The translations under genes and the position numbers were made by a program. 64,000 nt of DNA, taken from Marinobacter sp. (GTDB lineage: Bacteria; Pseudomonadota; Gammaproteobacteria; Pseudomonadales; Oleiphilaceae). Below, in pieces: positions 40,921 through 52,177 of the stretch (within the stretch, counting starts at the first letter, position 1; the number at the start of each line of letters is the position of its first letter). The notes under the pieces are model-generated. The model saw only the letters and a program-made list of their open reading frames with translations, did not search any database and was not told where the DNA came from. The DNA is taken from assembly GCF_014859525.1 (NCBI RefSeq), contig NZ_JACUUB010000008.1:1-64000 (forward strand), given 5' to 3'.

Positions 40921-43900
40921 TTAATCATAGACCAGTTCTACAGACTGGTCGCCCACCAGGTGTTTCAGCTCGAACAACAAGTTGTCATCGGGCTGCACCC
41001 GCCAGGACTCACCGAGTTCAATGCGAGTTCGAGCCTCCGCACTGCTGTATTCAATCCAGACCGGACTGCCATCATTACGGAACGGACGCAGGGTTTCGTC
41101 CAGCTTGTCCAGCAGGCCATTCTGCAGTTGCTCCGAGTGCAAGGCCAACCGGATACCCCGACTGAACTGCTGCCGAGCGGTGGCTACATCCATCACTGAG
41201 CTTACCCGCATTTTCATTTGCCCTGAGTAATCGTCGTGACTGACCTGCCCTTCCACAACAATCACCTGGTCCGATTGTAACAACTCCCGGTTCTCAAAAA
41301 AGGCCTCAGAGAACAGCGTAGCTTCAATACGGGCGCTGCGATCGTCCAGTGTGATGAAGCACATGGTTGAACCAGTGCGGGTTTTCATTGTGCGTTGGGC
41401 CACCACCAGACCAGCCACCCGTTGGGGTGACTTATTGGGCTTGAGGTCGGCAATGGACGACCGCACAAACCGCCGCACCTCTCTTTCGTATTCGTCGAAC
41501 GGGTGTCCCGTGAGGTAAATGCCGAGGGTGTCTTTTTCGCCTTTAAGACGCTGTTTTTCAGGCCACTCACGAACCCCGGCCACATCCTCGTAGGGGTCGC
41601 TATCTTCTCCGCCTTCCAGCATTTCCCCAAACATGTCGACCATACCGACGGCATCATTCCGGGATTGTTGGCCGGCCTGCTGCACGGCCTTGTCGATGCT
41701 CGCCATCAGTTGGGCACGACTGGCACCCAGTTTATCCATGGCGCCCGCGCGAATAAGCGCTTCCATGGCGCGCTTGTTGACCTTCTTCAGGTCAACCCGG
41801 CGGCTGAAATCGAAGATATCGAGGAACGGTCCGCCCTCTTTGGCGGCCGCAACCACACTGTCAATCGGGCCTTCACCCAAACCTTTGATGGCGCCCAAAC
41901 CGTATATAATCTGTCCTTGATCGTTCACCGTGAAAGTGTACTCAGACCGGCTAACATCGGGAACCAGAAGGTCAAGCTTCATATTCCGGCATTCTTCGAC
42001 CAGCGTCACCACCTTGTCGGTGTTCTGCATATCGGCGGTCAAAACTGCCGCCATAAACTCAGCCGGATAATGAGCCTTCATCCAGAGAGTCTGATACGAC
42101 ACCAGGGCGTAGGCAGCCGAGTGAGACTTGTTGAAACCGTAACCTGCGAACTTTTCCACCAGGTCGAAGATGTTTTCGGCCAGCGTTTTATCAATGCCGT
42201 TTTTGGCACAGCCATCCAGGAAGAACGCCTTTTGTTTTTCCATTTCTTCAGGCTTTTTCTTACCCATCGCCCGGCGCAACATGTCCGCGTTACCCAGGCT
42301 ATAGCCAGCCATCACCTGAGCAATCTGCATAACCTGCTCCTGATACAGGATGACACCGTAGGTAGGCTCCAGTACCGGTTTCAGGCCGTCGTATTGATAA
42401 TCCGGATGCGGATAAGACAACGGCTGACGACCGTGCTTGCGGTCGATGAAGTCATCCACCATGCCGGATTGCAAAGGCCCCGGGCGGAACAGCGCTACCA
42501 GGGCAATCATGTCTTCCAGGGAGTCTGGCTGCAGGCGCCGGATCAGGTCTTTCATGCCCCGGGATTCCAACTGAAATACCGCAGTGGTCTCGGCTTTCTT
42601 GAGCAGCTCGAAGGAGCGTTTGTCATCCAGCGGGATGGCAGCTATGTCCAGCTCTCCTTCTCCGCGCTCCTGCCGGCGCGGGTTGATCATGTGCAGCGCC
42701 CACTTGATGATGGTCAGCGTCCGCAAACCCAAGAAGTCGAACTTAACCAGCCCGGCCTCTTCAACATCGTTCTTGTCGAATTGGGTAACCAGGCTGCCGC
42801 CCTCATCATCACAGTACAGCGGCGAAAAATCGGTAATCTTGGTGGGCGCAATGACCACACCCCCGGCGTGTTTACCGGCGTTACGGCACACCCCTTCCAG
42901 CTTCAGGGCCATTTCCCAGATTTCCTGGGCTTCTTCGTCCTGCTCCAGAAACTCCTTGAGTTGGGGCTCTTGCTCAATGGCTTTGCTGAGCGTCATGCCC
43001 ACTTCGAACGGGATTAGTTTGGAGAGCTTATCAGCAAGGCCGTAGGACTTGCCCTGAACCCGCGCCACATCCCGCACCACCGCTTTGGCGGCCATGGTGC
43101 CGAAGGTGATGATCTGGGAGACGGCCTCGCGGCCATACTTCTGGGCGGTGTATTCGATGACCCGGTCGCGGCCTTCCATGCAGAAGTCGACGTCAAAGTC
43201 GGGCATGGAGACCCGCTCCGGGTTCAGGAAACGCTCGAACAGCAGGTCGTATTCCAGCGGGTCCAGATCGGTAATCAGCAGTGCATAAGCCACCAGGGAG
43301 CCGGCACCCGAACCACGGCCCGGACCCACCGGCACGCCGTTGTTCTTGGCCCATTTAATGAAGTCCATCACGATCAGGAAGTAACCGGGAAACCCCATCT
43401 GGGTGATGATATCCAGCTCGAAATTCAGGCGCTGGTAATACTCGCCGCGCTTTTTCTCGTAGTCCGGGTCGTCCTTGGGCAGGGTAACCGCCAACCGGGC
43501 TTCAAGCCCTTCCTCGGACACTTTGCGAAAATACTCATCGATGGTGAGACCGTCAGGAATCGGGTAGTTCGGCAGGGAGTACTCGCCAAGGGTAACATTG
43601 ACCGTGCAGCGCCGGGCAATTTCGAGGGTGTTCTCCACCGCTTCCGGAATGTCCGAGAACAGCTCGATCATTTCCTCAGGGCTGCGCAGATATTGCTGCT
43701 CGCTGAAACGGCGATCCCGGCGCGGGTCGTCCAGGGTGCGGCTTTCACCAATGCAAACCCGGGCTTCATGAGCCTCGAAATCATCGGCTTCCAGAAAGTG
43801 CACATCGTTGGTAGCCACCACCGGCAGGCCCATTTCTCCAGCCAGCTGCACGTTCAGGTGCAGGCAGTCCTCATCGCCCGCTCGCTCGGTGCGCTGCAGT

Positions 43901-44406
43901 TCCAGGTAATAGCTGTTCGGGTATAGGTTCATCCAATAACGGGCGCGCTCCCGGGCCAGCTCCGGCTTATCCGCCAGCAGAGCCCTGCCTACATCGCCCA
44001 TTTTGGCACCCGAGAGGGCTATCAGGCCACGGGCACGGGCCTCCAGCCAGGCTTTCCGGATAATCGGCTTGCCGTACCGCTGACCCTCGGTGTAGCCCAA
44101 CGAGATAATTTCGGTAAGGTGACGATAGCCTTTGTCATCTCGCGCCAACAGAGTCAGCCGGAAAGGGTTTTCAGGCTCTTCCGGGTTTTCAAGCCACAGA
44201 TCGGCACCGATGACCGGCTTCACACCCGCGCCCATTGCCGCCTGGTAGAAACGCACCAGCGAACACATGTTGGATTGTTCCGTGAGCCCGACCGCCGGCA
44301 TGCCCAGTTCGGCCACACGCTTGATCAGTGGCTTGACTCGTACCAAGCCATCTACCATGGAGTATTCCGAATGCACGCGAAGATGTACGAAGGTATTTGC
44401 CATCAT
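40921..44406 (-). CDS. dnaE: DNA polymerase III subunit alpha
   Basis: This is the replicative polymerase catalytic subunit, full length at 1161 residues. An N-terminal PHP domain ([13 protein letters not shown]) is followed by a type C polymerase palm with MPDFDVDFC (two catalytic Asp). The fingers, helix-hairpin-helix region, C-terminal OB fold ([14 protein letters not shown]) and tau-binding tail complete it. Two adjacent ATG codons are possible starts. The first overlaps the stop of the TlpA-like gene as ATGA, so dnaE is translationally coupled to a thioredoxin-like lipoprotein. Confidence 0.98.
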   Translation of the reverse strand: MMANTFVHLRVHSEYSMVDGLVRVKPLIKRVAELGMPAVGLTEQSNMCSLVRFYQAAMGAGVKPVIGADLWLENPEEPENPFRLTLLARDDKGYRHLTEIISLGYTEGQRYGKPIIRKAWLEARARGLIALSGAKMGDVGRALLADKPELARERARYWMNLYPNSYYLELQRTERAGDEDCLHLNVQLAGEMGLPVVATNDVHFLEADDFEAHEARVCIGESRTLDDPRRDRRFSEQQYLRSPEEMIELFSDIPEAVENTLEIARRCTVNVTLGEYSLPNYPIPDGLTIDEYFRKVSEEGLEARLAVTLPKDDPDYEKKRGEYYQRLNFELDIITQMGFPGYFLIVMDFIKWAKNNGVPVGPGRGSGAGSLVAYALLITDLDPLEYDLLFERFLNPERVSMPDFDVDFCMEGRDRVIEYTAQKYGREAVSQIITFGTMAAKAVVRDVARVQGKSYGLADKLSKLIPFEVGMTLSKAIEQEPQLKEFLEQDEEAQEIWEMALKLEGVCRNAGKHAGGVVIAPTKITDFSPLYCDDEGGSLVTQFDKNDVEEAGLVKFDFLGLRTLTIIKWALHMINPRRQERGEGELDIAAIPLDDKRSFELLKKAETTAVFQLESRGMKDLIRRLQPDSLEDMIALVALFRPGPLQSGMVDDFIDRKHGRQPLSYPHPDYQYDGLKPVLEPTYGVILYQEQVMQIAQVMAGYSLGNADMLRRAMGKKKPEEMEKQKAFFLDGCAKNGIDKTLAENIFDLVEKFAGYGFNKSHSAAYALVSYQTLWMKAHYPAEFMAAVLTADMQNTDKVVTLVEECRNMKLDLLVPDVSRSEYTFTVNDQGQIIYGLGAIKGLGEGPIDSVVAAAKEGGPFLDIFDFSRRVDLKKVNKRAMEALIRAGAMDKLGASRAQLMASIDKAVQQAGQQSRNDAVGMVDMFGEMLEGGEDSDPYEDVAGVREWPEKQRLKGEKDTLGIYLTGHPFDEYEREVRRFVRSSIADLKPNKSPQRVAGLVVAQRTMKTRTGSTMCFITLDDRSARIEATLFSEAFFENRELLQSDQVIVVEGQVSHDDYSGQMKMRVSSVMDVATARQQFSRGIRLALHSEQLQNGLLDKLDETLRPFRNDGSPVWIEYSSAEARTRIELGESWRVQPDDNLLFELKHLVGDQSVELVYD

Positions 44407-44894
44407 CTGTTGCCAATCAGTGTACGGATATCGTCTTCGGTCTGGGGGCCGAAGAGTGTTTCAACAAGCTTGCCATTTGGGCCAACCACAAACGTGGCGG
44501 GCAACGCCATCGGCATCTTCCAGCCAAACTCTGGTGCCGGGTCTCGGCCCAGCATCGTGAATTCAATGCCCATGCGATGGCCAAGCTCTTCCAGCGCTTG
44601 CCCTTCGATGCCATCAAAATTAACGCCCAGCACCGTAATGTCCGGCGCCTTGTCGAGATGATTAAGCTCTGGAATCTCCTCCAGGCAGGGCTTGCACCAC
44701 TCAGCCCAGTAGTTAACCAGAACCCATCGGCCTCGGTAGTCGTCCCAGTTCACCAGGATACCATCGGACCGTTCAAGCTCTGTTCTTTCGCAACCGGACA
44801 GAATCAGGGTCATGCTCAACAGGGCAAACACCAGCCAGCGCCGGCGGAGCAGAGTCGGGGTCAGTCGAATGGACAGGGTCCGAGGGTACTGCAA
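44403..44894 (-). CDS. TlpA/ResA-type thioredoxin-fold lipoprotein
   Basis: This 163-residue disulfide-reductase-like protein is predicted to be a lipoprotein (lipobox LILSGC near residue 35). Its redox site is [11 protein letters not shown], followed by a TlpA-like fold ([10 protein letters not shown], then [13 protein letters not shown] with the cis-Pro). The best start is a TTG at 44892-44894, because a perfect AGGAGG lies 7 nt upstream. The ATG at 44942 has no such site, and longer forms run into the divergent gene. A role in thiol reduction of extracytoplasmic proteins is likely but the substrate is unknown. Confidence 0.88.
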   Translation of the reverse strand: MQYPRTLSIRLTPTLLRRRWLVFALLSMTLILSGCERTELERSDGILVNWDDYRGRWVLVNYWAEWCKPCLEEIPELNHLDKAPDITVLGVNFDGIEGQALEELGHRMGIEFTMLGRDPAPEFGWKMPMALPATFVVGPNGKLVETLFGPQTEDDIRTLIGNR

Positions 44895-44957
44895 GGGATA
44901 TCCTCCTGTTAGACTACGGTCCACAAAATAGACCGAAGTCATCACTGTAAGCCGGGC

Positions 44958-45942
<985 letters not shown>

Positions 45943-45982
45943 CCCAGCTCTTAGATACCCACTGACCAATCCGGATAACCCT

Positions 45983-46342
45983 ATGCTCCACAACGACAAA
46001 GCCAAAACCACTGCCCGCCTGACCATTGCGCTTTATCTGGGCGTGCTCGCGACACTACTGATAACCACATTCTACCCGGCGCCCGTAGAAGGGGTGTCGT
46101 TAACGCTGATGCTGTCCGTCAAACTACTGCCCTTACTGGCCTTTGCCGTACCGGTCTTCCGGGGCCACAACCGTGGCTACATCTGGCTGGGGTTCGTGGT
46201 GATCTTCTACTTCACTCAAGGTGTTGTGTCGGCCTGGCTCAGCCAGGGCGCAGTCGGCCCGGTCATTCTGACAATACTAACGTTCCTCCTGTTCAGCGTG
46301 GCCATGGTTCATCTGAAAGTTAACCGCCCGGTTGCCCACTGA
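45983..46342 (+). CDS. DUF2069 small membrane protein
   Basis: This 119-residue protein has four hydrophobic segments (about residues 13-32, 40-58, 66-84 and 90-110) and the RGHNRGYIWLGFVVIFYFTQGV stretch typical of DUF2069. It probably lies in the inner membrane; function unknown. I chose the ATG at 45983 because the longer frame overlaps wrbA. It is the third gene of the ArsC-like/wrbA operon. Confidence 0.85.
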   Translation: MLHNDKAKTTARLTIALYLGVLATLLITTFYPAPVEGVSLTLMLSVKLLPLLAFAVPVFRGHNRGYIWLGFVVIFYFTQGVVSAWLSQGAVGPVILTILTFLLFSVAMVHLKVNRPVAH

Positions 46343-46418
46343 GAGTGCAACAGACCAGACATTAACCCAGATGACCGAGCCCGAGCACACCAGGCCCACG
46401 CTGCCACACAGGCAGCCA

Positions 46419-47480
46419 TCAACCCGGTCGCATGCCACATTGACCCAGCAGTTCCTGCCAATGCCGGGTGTGCTGCATCATGGCCTGATCAAGCTGCCGC
46501 CAGATGCTGATGTCGGACTGATCCGACAGATGGCGTTGATACCAGTGCTCAAAGCTCTCGGGCATAACCTCCCGCTGTTGGTCCGCCAGCTCAGCCAAAG
46601 CTACAATCAACGAATCCCTGGCTCTGCTGACATCGCTCATGTATGGCTGAACTTCACCGATGTAAATATTAAAGAAAAAATTACGGACAATGTCTGACTG
46701 ATTATTAGGACGGCTGTTCAGACACAGAGGCCGCTCATCCAGCCGCGTTTTGATCATGTCACTGCCTGCATTCAAGCTGGCAATCAGTAGGCGGGCACTG
46801 TTGATGATCTGGCCAGCACGGAACTCGGCTTGCCAACGCTGATGGATACGGCCCAGATCGTCCAAAGATACGTCAAGCTGCTGCGCAGCCAACGCCGACA
46901 CAGCCTGATTCATCTGCCCCAGATCTCGTGTCAGGTCAGACACCACATCGGACTCCGACGCCACCGGATAGAAACCTTTAGACAGAGTCAGTAAGCGCTC
47001 AACCTCCTCGACACCCCAGGTTGCATTCCACACAGCGATGGGGAGCGAGGCCCGTTTGCTTTCGATTGCGCCAAGCAAGGTCTGCTCAAGACCTTCGTCC
47101 TCCACCTGCGAGAGGCAGTCTTGCGCAGCCCGGATAAACCGAATCTCATAACGAAGCCGATTCAGCGGCTGCATCACCCGGCCCATAACCGAGTTTCTCT
47201 CCCCGACTACGTACTGCAATTCACAACCGTACAACGACATAAAGTCAAGCATGCCCAACTCAAGGTCGGGCATATCCAGTACACGTTCACGGCGGCGGGG
47301 AGGCGTCGAAGCATCGGGCAGGGTATTGGGAATAGCGACCACAGGCGTGTCGAGCACCCGACCAAGGCGCTCCAGGTACTCCTCCATCATGGGCTCGGCG
47401 TCACCAAAAGGGTTGCAACCAGCCAGTAGCAGGGCACAGATACCCGGAACCAGCCATTGCAGCAGTGGATGTCCGGGCAT
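46419..47480 (-). CDS. DUF3080 family lipoprotein
   Basis: This 353-residue protein has an N-terminal signal with lipobox LLLAGC (about residues 17-22), so it is probably a lipoprotein. The mature part is helical and resembles DUF3080, with MLDFMSLYGCELQYVVGERNS and the C-terminal FEHWYQRHLS. The function is unknown. It lies 11 bp downstream of mtnC on the same strand, so it may be read through from the methionine-salvage genes. Confidence 0.85.
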   Translation of the reverse strand: MPGHPLLQWLVPGICALLLAGCNPFGDAEPMMEEYLERLGRVLDTPVVAIPNTLPDASTPPRRRERVLDMPDLELGMLDFMSLYGCELQYVVGERNSVMGRVMQPLNRLRYEIRFIRAAQDCLSQVEDEGLEQTLLGAIESKRASLPIAVWNATWGVEEVERLLTLSKGFYPVASESDVVSDLTRDLGQMNQAVSALAAQQLDVSLDDLGRIHQRWQAEFRAGQIINSARLLIASLNAGSDMIKTRLDERPLCLNSRPNNQSDIVRNFFFNIYIGEVQPYMSDVSRARDSLIVALAELADQQREVMPESFEHWYQRHLSDQSDISIWRQLDQAMMQHTRHWQELLGQCGMRPG

Positions 47481-47491
47481 TGTCTAACCTC

Positions 47492-48184
47492 CTAACGCTT
47501 TCGCAGTAGTGCGTCCACCTCCGCAAAGTCTCGCGCAACCGGTCGCCCGCTGTCTGGTAACTCACCCTCCCGGACCAGCCAGACGGTTTTCAGACCGGCA
47601 TGCTCTGCTGCTTTTAACTCTGCCTCAATGTCCGACAAAAATAACACTGACTCTGGATCAACGCCCAGCTCTGCCAGAATGTTCTGATACGACTGCGGCT
47701 CTTTCTTGCCGCCGACGGCGGTATCAAAATAGCCAGAGAAAAAGGGCGTAAAGTCACCCTCGTTGCTGTAACCAAAGATCAGTTTCTGAGCTTTTACAGA
47801 ACCCGATGAATATACGAACAATCTCAAGCCTCGATCATGCCAGCGCTGAAGGTAATCGGCGGCATCGGCATAGATATGCCCTTTCAACTCGCCCTGATGG
47901 TATCCCTGTTCCCAAACCATGCCTTGCAACGCTTTGAGCGGCCCTTCTTTTCTATCCTCCGCAATCCAGTTTTGCAGCACATTGATCAGGCCTTCAAGAT
48001 CCTTTCCGTCTACCCCACTTTTCTGAGCCACCAGAGCCAGCTGTTCTGTCACAGCCGGGGTGGTGTGGTGATGAGCGCGAATAAAATCCGGCAGATGTTG
48101 GCTGGCGTAAGGGAACAGCACGTCGTGTACAAACGAAATGGAACTGGTGGTGCCTTCAATGTCGGTCAGAACCACACGAATCAT
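47492..48184 (-). CDS. mtnC: Acireductone synthase (enolase-phosphatase E1)
   Basis: MtnC enolises and dephosphorylates 2,3-diketo-5-methylthiopentyl-1-phosphate in methionine salvage. The 230-residue HAD-superfamily protein begins LTDIEGTTSSISFVHDVLFPYA (Asp nucleophile region). It contains VYSSGSVKAQKLIFGYS and FLSDIEAELKAAEHAGL. It overlaps the mtnD stop by 4 bp in a mtnB-mtnD-mtnC operon. Confidence 0.97.
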   Translation of the reverse strand: MIRVVLTDIEGTTSSISFVHDVLFPYASQHLPDFIRAHHHTTPAVTEQLALVAQKSGVDGKDLEGLINVLQNWIAEDRKEGPLKALQGMVWEQGYHQGELKGHIYADAADYLQRWHDRGLRLFVYSSGSVKAQKLIFGYSNEGDFTPFFSGYFDTAVGGKKEPQSYQNILAELGVDPESVLFLSDIEAELKAAEHAGLKTVWLVREGELPDSGRPVARDFAEVDALLRKR

Positions 48185-48741
48185 TCTGCCGCTCCTGCAA
48201 GTGCCTCATACCTTGGCAGACGGGCGGCAATGTCTTCGCCGGTAAAACTGGCAACCCAGCCCTCAGGGTTGGTAAACAGGCGAATGCAGGTAAACTCCGG
48301 CTCCGGGCCCATATCAAACCAGTGATGGGTTCCGTTCGGCACGCTGATAAGGTCGTTCTTTTCGCACATCAGCGCATAAACCTGGTCGCCAAAGTGCAGA
48401 TAGAATAAGCCCTGACCTCGCACAAAAAACCGAACTTCGTCTTCGCTGTGGGTATGCTCATCCAGAAACTTCTGCCGGAATGCTTCTTTTTGCGGGTTGT
48501 CCGGGTTCAGACTCACTACATCTGCGGTCTGAAACCCGCATTCCCGCTTTAACGCAGCCACCTCATCAGCATACACGGCCAGTATCTGCTCCTGAGTGGC
48601 ATCGGCCGGCAAATTCCGGGTCGGCCAACGTTCAAAGCGCACACCCTGCTTGCCGAGGGCCTCTGCAATAGTCTGCGGATCGGTCGTGACCGTATGGGCT
48701 GCGTCTGGCTGGCTCTGGTTAAAAATACTCAGGGTGGTCAT
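48181..48741 (-). CDS. mtnD: Acireductone dioxygenase
   Basis: MtnD is a cupin metalloenzyme. With iron it yields the 2-keto precursor of methionine plus formate, and with nickel it yields an off-pathway product. The 186-residue protein has the metal ligands in HTHSEDEVRFFV (His, His, Glu) and the later His in NGTHHWFDMG. It overlaps both neighbours by 4 bp. Confidence 0.97.
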   Translation of the reverse strand: MTTLSIFNQSQPDAAHTVTTDPQTIAEALGKQGVRFERWPTRNLPADATQEQILAVYADEVAALKRECGFQTADVVSLNPDNPQKEAFRQKFLDEHTHSEDEVRFFVRGQGLFYLHFGDQVYALMCEKNDLISVPNGTHHWFDMGPEPEFTCIRLFTNPEGWVASFTGEDIAARLPRYEALAGAAE

Positions 48742-49367
48742 GGGCGAGCTCTCATGGTTTCAAGTTCACATTCAAACAGGAATTCGAAGGCTTCTACGTG
48801 GCGCAGGCAGTCGGCCATGGTTTTACCCCAGGTGTAAAGGCCGTGGCCCCGTATCAAATAGCCCGGCTGCTCCGGATGTTCGCGGAACCATGCCTGGGAC
48901 TCTTCCGCCAACGCTGGAATGTCCTGAGTGTTATCAAAGACTGGAATGCTGAGGACAGCATCGTGGGTTTTAACTCCGGAAAATGCTTTCTGAAGTTCGT
49001 AACCCTCAACAGTCAGTGTATTACCTTGGGTCAACCGGCTCAGCACCGTTGCCTTAACCGAGTGCGTATGCAACACAGCGCCAACGTCCGGAAACATCTG
49101 GTAAAGAACCGTGTGCAACAACGTCTCGGCGGACGAAGTGCATTCACTTTGTACCGCTCGACCATTCAGATCCACCACCATGACATCGCCGGCGGTCAAC
49201 TGGCCCTTATGGCGCCCTGATACGGTAATGGCAACGTGGTCAGGGTCGATCCGTGCAGAGTAGTTGCTGCTGGTAGCCGGGGACCAGCCCCGGTCATACA
49301 GAAACCGACCCGCATCAATAATTGACTGAGCGGCGGTGGCGTATCGGGTTACATCAAACACACGCAT
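48738..49367 (-). CDS. mtnB: Methylthioribulose-1-phosphate dehydratase
   Basis: MtnB is a class II aldolase-fold zinc enzyme that dehydrates methylthioribulose-1-phosphate. The ATG at 49365-49367 gives 209 residues. A GTG at 49361 has better Shine-Dalgarno spacing (GGGAG 7 nt upstream) and would remove two residues. It carries GWSPATSSNYSARI, AVLHTHSVKATV (zinc His pair) and IRGHGLYTWG (third His). It is the first gene of mtnB-mtnD-mtnC. The upstream salvage genes mtnA/mtnK are not in the window. Confidence 0.95.
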   Translation of the reverse strand: MRVFDVTRYATAAQSIIDAGRFLYDRGWSPATSSNYSARIDPDHVAITVSGRHKGQLTAGDVMVVDLNGRAVQSECTSSAETLLHTVLYQMFPDVGAVLHTHSVKATVLSRLTQGNTLTVEGYELQKAFSGVKTHDAVLSIPVFDNTQDIPALAEESQAWFREHPEQPGYLIRGHGLYTWGKTMADCLRHVEAFEFLFECELETMRARP

Positions 49368-49401
49368 TCTCCCGGTTAGTACGAGCCAGGCCAGGCACGA
49401 A

Positions 49402-49426
49402 GTGGCCGCCATTATAGGGCGGCCAC
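49402..49426 (-). promoter_or_regulatory. Palindrome bracketing a TATAAT, upstream of mtnB
   Basis: GTGGCCGCC (49402-49410) and GGCGGCCAC (49418-49426) are perfect inverted repeats separated by 7 nt. On the minus strand the spacer contains TATAAT (49412-49417), about 45 bp before the mtnB start. The -35 region is weak (TTTTCC with 17-nt spacing). The symmetry around the -10 suggests a regulator site. It could instead form a hairpin after the oxidoreductase gene, but no T-run follows. Confidence 0.45.
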
Positions 49427-49449
49427 GGCCTGCGGAAAACCGCTTTGGT

Positions 49450-51648
49450 TCACGCCGTCAATGGCAACCGGCGCTGTCGCTCTCCGGTCAGCGCAAACAG
49501 GGCGTTGCCCAGTGCCGGAATCACCGGCGGCACGCCAGGCTCACCCACGCCCGTCGGCGCAGCGTCACTGTCGACGATGTCCACGATAACCTCGGGCGCC
49601 TGATGCTGCTGCAGCAATCGGTAATCGTGAAAATTACTCTGACGCACTTCGCCTCCATCAAAGTTAATTTCACCGTACAACGCCGCGGTCAGGCCAAACA
49701 GGATGCCGCCGGCGATCTGATCCTCGACGATCCTCGGGTTAACCACCTGACCACAATCAACGCTGCAGGTCACTTTGTAGATTTTGATTTCACCCTGCTC
49801 GATTCCGGCCTCAACCACTTGGGCAACGTAGGTACCGAAACTCTGGAACAGAGCTATGCCCCGGGCCCTCCCCTCGGGCGCAGGCTGGTCCCAGCCGGCA
49901 AGCCTGGCAGCCCGGTCCAGAACCTCACGATGGCGGGGCTCGGCATCCAGCATTTTCCGACGAAACTGCACCGGGTCTTCACCAGACTCATGGGCCAGCT
50001 CATCCATAAAGGTCTCAACCGCAAAACCATTATGAGAATAACCCACCGAGCGCCACCAGGTAATCGGTACGCCGGGATCGGTATGGGTGTGCCGAACACT
50101 GACATTAGGCACCTGATACGGGTAACTAGTGGCGCCCTCAATAGCCGATATATCTTTTGGCGTGGCAATACCTTCCGCCATCAGACCAACCCTTCCCAAG
50201 GTGTCGTAAAGAAACTTCGGAGCCCAGGGGTATTGAGCGGGCGCCGCATTACGAACGTACCAGTCCAGTATCTTCGGACCGACAACCTGGTGGTGCCAGC
50301 CAGTCAACTCGCCGTCGTTCAGGCTGCCCTTCATCCGGTGCAGCATGGCCGGGCGCAGAAAACCGTGGCGGGTATCTTCTTCACGGGACCAGACCAGTTT
50401 GACTGGCACTTTGAGTTGATAAGCAACGGCTGCGGCTTCTTCGATGTAATCCTGCGTTAAACGACGGCCAAAACCGCCGCCCAGAAACGTTGTGTGGATG
50501 GTGATAGCACTGGGAGACAGATCCGAGTGCCTGGCGGCAGCAATTCGCCCCAGATCCGGTGCCTGAGTCGGCGCCCATACCTCCATGCCCCCGTCGTGAT
50601 ACCACGCTGTGGCGTTCATGGGCTCCAGGGTGGCGTGAGCCAGATAAGGCTGCTCGTATTCTGCTTCAATCACTTTCGTAGCCCGATCAGCGGCTTTGTC
50701 AACATTGCCTTCAGACCGCTCCCTCGCACCCGGGTCGTTCGTGGCCGCCTGCCGGTATCCTTCGAAAACCTGATCGGTCGAGAGATCAATAGCCTTGGTA
50801 AAGTCCCAATCCACCTGCAACGACTGCTGAGCCTTTCTGGCTTGCCAGTAGCTGTTGGCAACCACCGCAACGCCACGCTCCGTAATGAACGCATCCCGCA
50901 CACCGGGCAGGCCAATAATGTCATTCCGATTGAAGTCGTTAGCAGCTCCGCCGTATCGTGGGCTGCGAGTCATGACGGCATAGACCATGCCCGGCAGATC
51001 CACATCTATCCCATATACAGCCTTGCCGGTAGCTTTGGCGCGAGCGTCCAGCCTTCCAACCTGGCGGCCGATGTATTTCCATTCGGAACGTGGTTTCAGT
51101 GCAACCTTACCCCGGATCACTTCTTTGTCAGCCAACTCCACCAGCTGCCCGTATCGCAAAGAATCAATACCGTTCGGATGCACCACCCGACCGTCCTCGG
51201 TGGTGCAGGCGCCGGCATCCACACCCCACACCCCGGCCGCCGCCATCACCAACATCTGTCTGGCAGAAGCACCCGCCTCACGCAGAGGTTTCCAGCTGGT
51301 AGCAAGACTGGTACTGGCACCGGTTAACTGCAATCCGTACAGGGGGTTGCGGTATTCCGGAGCCACCGGAGCAAATTTCACTTTCATTCGGGCTGGGTTT
51401 ACGTCCAGCTCTTCGGCAATCAGGGTGGTCAACCCGGTGTAGGTGCCCTGACCCATTTCTACCCGGGCCAGGGTAAAGACAATGTTGTCATCGCGGGTCA
51501 GTTCGAGCCACACATCCGGTTTCCACTCACCGGTATCCGGCTGGAAACCCGTCTGAACCGATGCACAGCCAGGTAGCGATACCGCCAGGATCAAACTGCC
51601 CGAAGCACCGGTACTGACTTTAAGAAAATCGCGGCGATTCATGGTCAT
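49450..51648 (-). CDS. Molybdopterin-binding large subunit, isoquinoline 1-oxidoreductase-like
   Basis: This xanthine-dehydrogenase-family molybdenum hydroxylase has about 732 residues from the ATG 51646-51648, chosen because GGGGAGG lies 8-9 nt upstream. A twin-arginine signal (MNRRDFLKVSTGASGS) predicts Tat export. The Mo-cofactor text includes VEMGQGTYTGL, TFLGGGFGRRLTQDY and the C-terminal GVGEPGVPPV with the base-catalyst Glu. It pairs with the adjacent 2Fe-2S subunit, resembling IorA/IorB. The substrate (N-heterocycle or aldehyde) cannot be determined. No cytochrome or XdhC-like maturation gene is adjacent. Confidence 0.9.
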   Translation of the reverse strand: MTMNRRDFLKVSTGASGSLILAVSLPGCASVQTGFQPDTGEWKPDVWLELTRDDNIVFTLARVEMGQGTYTGLTTLIAEELDVNPARMKVKFAPVAPEYRNPLYGLQLTGASTSLATSWKPLREAGASARQMLVMAAAGVWGVDAGACTTEDGRVVHPNGIDSLRYGQLVELADKEVIRGKVALKPRSEWKYIGRQVGRLDARAKATGKAVYGIDVDLPGMVYAVMTRSPRYGGAANDFNRNDIIGLPGVRDAFITERGVAVVANSYWQARKAQQSLQVDWDFTKAIDLSTDQVFEGYRQAATNDPGARERSEGNVDKAADRATKVIEAEYEQPYLAHATLEPMNATAWYHDGGMEVWAPTQAPDLGRIAAARHSDLSPSAITIHTTFLGGGFGRRLTQDYIEEAAAVAYQLKVPVKLVWSREEDTRHGFLRPAMLHRMKGSLNDGELTGWHHQVVGPKILDWYVRNAAPAQYPWAPKFLYDTLGRVGLMAEGIATPKDISAIEGATSYPYQVPNVSVRHTHTDPGVPITWWRSVGYSHNGFAVETFMDELAHESGEDPVQFRRKMLDAEPRHREVLDRAARLAGWDQPAPEGRARGIALFQSFGTYVAQVVEAGIEQGEIKIYKVTCSVDCGQVVNPRIVEDQIAGGILFGLTAALYGEINFDGGEVRQSNFHDYRLLQQHQAPEVIVDIVDSDAAPTGVGEPGVPPVIPALGNALFALTGERQRRLPLTA

Positions 51649-51649
51649 A

Positions 51650-52138
51650 TCAGGCATCCTCCCCAGCTGGCTCATAATGGCCTACGCCGCCAGCGACGGC
51701 TTCCACCGCCGCAACAATCCGCGCATAGGTACCACACCGGCACAGGTTTCCGGTCATTGCGTTCACAATCTCCTCACGGGATGGTGACGGGTTATTGGCG
51801 AGCAAGTGCGCCGCTGTCATGATCTGCCCGGACTGGCAATAGCCGCATTGAGGTACACCCTGGTCGATCCACGCCTGTTGCAAAGGGTGCAGCTGACTGT
51901 CGTTCGCTAAACCTTCAATGGTTGTGATATCGGCACCATCAACCATTTCAACCGGCGTTAAACAAGAACGCGCAGGCTGACCGTTCACATGCACGGTGCA
52001 GGCCCCACACAAGCCTGCACCACAGCCAAACTTGGTACCTTTTAGCCCTATTTCATCCCGTACCACCCACAGCAAGGGGGTATCAGAGTCAACTTCAACA
52101 GTGTGTCTATGACCATTAATGGTCAGGCTGAACGCCAT
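51650..52138 (-). CDS. 2Fe-2S small subunit, isoquinoline 1-oxidoreductase-like
   Basis: This 162-residue electron-transfer subunit starts at the ATG 52136-52138, with AAGGA about 7 nt upstream. The N-terminal plant-type cluster is in [22 protein letters not shown] (C-x4-C-x2-C then a distal Cys), and the C-terminal cluster uses [11 protein letters not shown] and [10 protein letters not shown]. It lies directly upstream of the large subunit. It has no Tat signal itself and would be co-exported as a complex. Confidence 0.93.
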   Translation of the reverse strand: MAFSLTINGHRHTVEVDSDTPLLWVVRDEIGLKGTKFGCGAGLCGACTVHVNGQPARSCLTPVEMVDGADITTIEGLANDSQLHPLQQAWIDQGVPQCGYCQSGQIMTAAHLLANNPSPSREEIVNAMTGNLCRCGTYARIVAAVEAVAGGVGHYEPAGEDA

Positions 52139-52177
52139 GGCCCATTCCTTTTGTTGTTGCACACAAAAATAACTCGT

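Noticed and set aside
41503-43017. 504-codon plus-strand frame opposite dnaE
   Set aside because: Antisense shadow within a full-length dnaE; no family motifs or Shine-Dalgarno.
49336-50460. 374-codon plus-strand frame opposite the molybdenum hydroxylase and mtnB start
   Set aside because: Shadow of strong minus-strand coding; no recognisable domain.
49450-51648. Xanthine dehydrogenase
   Set aside because: The two-subunit plan, Tat signal and lack of a FAD subunit fit the isoquinoline oxidoreductase/aldehyde dehydrogenase branch instead.
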